DNA of 5,500 nt from contig JAKACL010000197.1 in the NCBI GenBank assembly GCA_021821425.1, forward strand, positions 1 through 5,500, read 5' to 3'. Shown here one piece after another: positions 5,186-5,500 of the stretch. The DNA is from Pseudomonadota bacterium (GTDB taxonomy: Bacteria > Pseudomonadota > Gammaproteobacteria > Burkholderiales > Thiobacillaceae). The position numbers were made by a program, and so were the translations under genes. The notes under the pieces were generated by a model. It made no database searches, was not told the origin of the DNA, and was given only the letters and a program-made list of their open reading frames with translations. How positions within the stretch are numbered: the first letter of the stretch is position 1; the number at the start of each line of letters is the position of its first letter.

Positions 5186-5341
5186 CGCAGCACCGTTACG
5201 GCGTGCGCATGAGATATCGTTGAAAAAATCCAACGAAAACAGGACATGACAATCCCTGGGAGGGGGCTTGTCCGGACATCCGACTGCCGATGTCCACTGC
5301 TTTTCACGCGCACTGCTTGTTACTTTATTTTGTACAGCCTG
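5186..5341 (-). repeat. Copy B of the 157-bp duplicated structured element
   Basis: Direct repeat of 4861-5018, offset by 325 bp at the left end and 323 bp from the middle on. The 2-bp change falls in the small hairpin. Hairpins at matching places: 5186-5207; 5218-5235 (cgttg with caacg, sequence unlike copy A but same position); and 5248-5272 (gacaa and ccc pairing with ggg and ttgtc). In the first hairpin the change g4867 to a5192 breaks a pair on the plus strand but leaves a G-U pair on the minus strand. This copy also has ggacat twice (5242-5247, 5274-5279) and atgtcc once (5290-5295), allowing two competing folds. There is no T tract at its end. Confidence 0.6.
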
Positions 5342-5358
5342 GGTATTCCGTCGCGGGC

Positions 5359-5377
5359 TCCGAATCGTGCGTTCGGA
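5359..5377. other. Hairpin, 6-bp stem
   Basis: tccgaa (5359-5364) pairs perfectly with ttcgga (5372-5377) over a seven-base loop, just outside copy B. There is no T run on either side, so it is not a terminator. It could belong to an untranslated leader or to a protein-binding site. Confidence 0.4.
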
Positions 5378-5446
5378 TGCTTTCGCAACTGTGGTGAATC
5401 TTAGCGAGCCAATATTGCAGGGCTTCGGGTTGAAATACGGCCCGCA

Positions 5447-5464
5447 ATGAGCCTATCGGCTCAT
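5447..5464. other. Hairpin, 7-bp stem near the window end
   Basis: atgagcc (5447-5453) pairs with ggctcat (5458-5464) over a four-base loop. No T run follows on either strand. The next gene lies outside the window, so its role cannot be judged. Confidence 0.45.
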
Positions 5465-5500
5465 GCCCAAGGCAGCGGCCGCGAATAATCAGGAAAATTG

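Larger units (their letters stand above)
4666..5500. other. Long region without a convincing protein gene, holding duplicated structured elements
   Basis: The open frames across these 835 bp have poor start sites, arginine- or cysteine-rich translations with no fold pattern, and no support from comparing the two repeat copies. What is present: a likely leader for the 3940-4665 gene (4666-4851), a strong minus-strand terminator (4852-4882), the two copies of a 157-bp element (4861-5018 and 5186-5341), and two hairpins near the end (5359-5377 and 5447-5464). No tRNA, rRNA, CRISPR array or transposase remnant was recognised. Confidence 0.6.

Noticed and set aside
5092..5313. 73-residue minus-strand frame starting MRV(K/N)SS in both repeat copies
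   Set aside because: Only the first few residues match. A 2-bp length change shifts the frame and the middle is not conserved, so coding is unlikely.
4861..5341. Insertion sequence, MITE, attC or CRISPR-type repeat
   Set aside because: There are no terminal inverted repeats, target duplications or transposase. Only two copies are present, with diverged interiors, which does not fit arrays or cassettes.

Overview
The window looks like chromosomal DNA of a GC-rich betaproteobacterium, most likely Burkholderiales and possibly Oxalobacteraceae (Massilia, Duganella or Janthinobacterium type). This rests on the strong G/C third-position bias and on three secreted proteins ending in the tail VPEA(K/Q/E)TY(V/A)MMLAGLGLVG plus an arginine cluster, the PEP-CTERM form common in that group. 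The taxonomy is inferred from these features only.

Layout. Positions 1-1044 (+) encode a CBS-pair/GGDEF diguanylate cyclase with an intact GGDDF signature. The first base of the window is in frame, so it may be the C-terminal part of a longer EAL-CBS-GGDEF protein. It converges on three minus-strand PEP-CTERM genes at 1231-2061, 2847-3866 and 3940-4665. Each of these has a signal peptide, a low-cysteine exported body and a C-terminal sorting tail, and a minus-strand terminator lies downstream of each. The ectodomains are not recognisably related to each other, but the last 54 bp encoding the tails are nearly the same DNA. The first protein resembles flocculation-associated PepA-type proteins. 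A small plus-strand gene at 2385-2624 encodes a very acidic 79-residue protein with five cysteines. It sits divergently between two of the PEP-CTERM genes, behind three helically phased operator-like repeats.

From 4666 to 5500 no convincing protein gene is seen. This stretch holds two direct copies, about 323-325 bp apart, of an element of about 157 bp (4861-5018 and 5186-5341). The two ends of the element are strongly conserved. The interior differs in sequence but can fold into hairpins at matching places. In the copy nearer the PEP-CTERM gene, the end hairpin is followed on the minus strand by nine T's, forming a textbook intrinsic terminator. This is the best candidate in the window for something undescribed: a duplicated structured RNA or leader attenuator upstream of a PEP-CTERM gene.

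How the parts may fit together (inference): PEP-CTERM proteins are exported by Sec, then cleaved and anchored by an exosortase in bacteria that make exopolysaccharide. c-di-GMP commonly controls exopolysaccharide and floc or biofilm formation, so a diguanylate cyclase beside three PEP-CTERM genes is consistent with a surface or biofilm locus. No exosortase, glycosyltransferase or PrsK/PrsR regulator is in this window.
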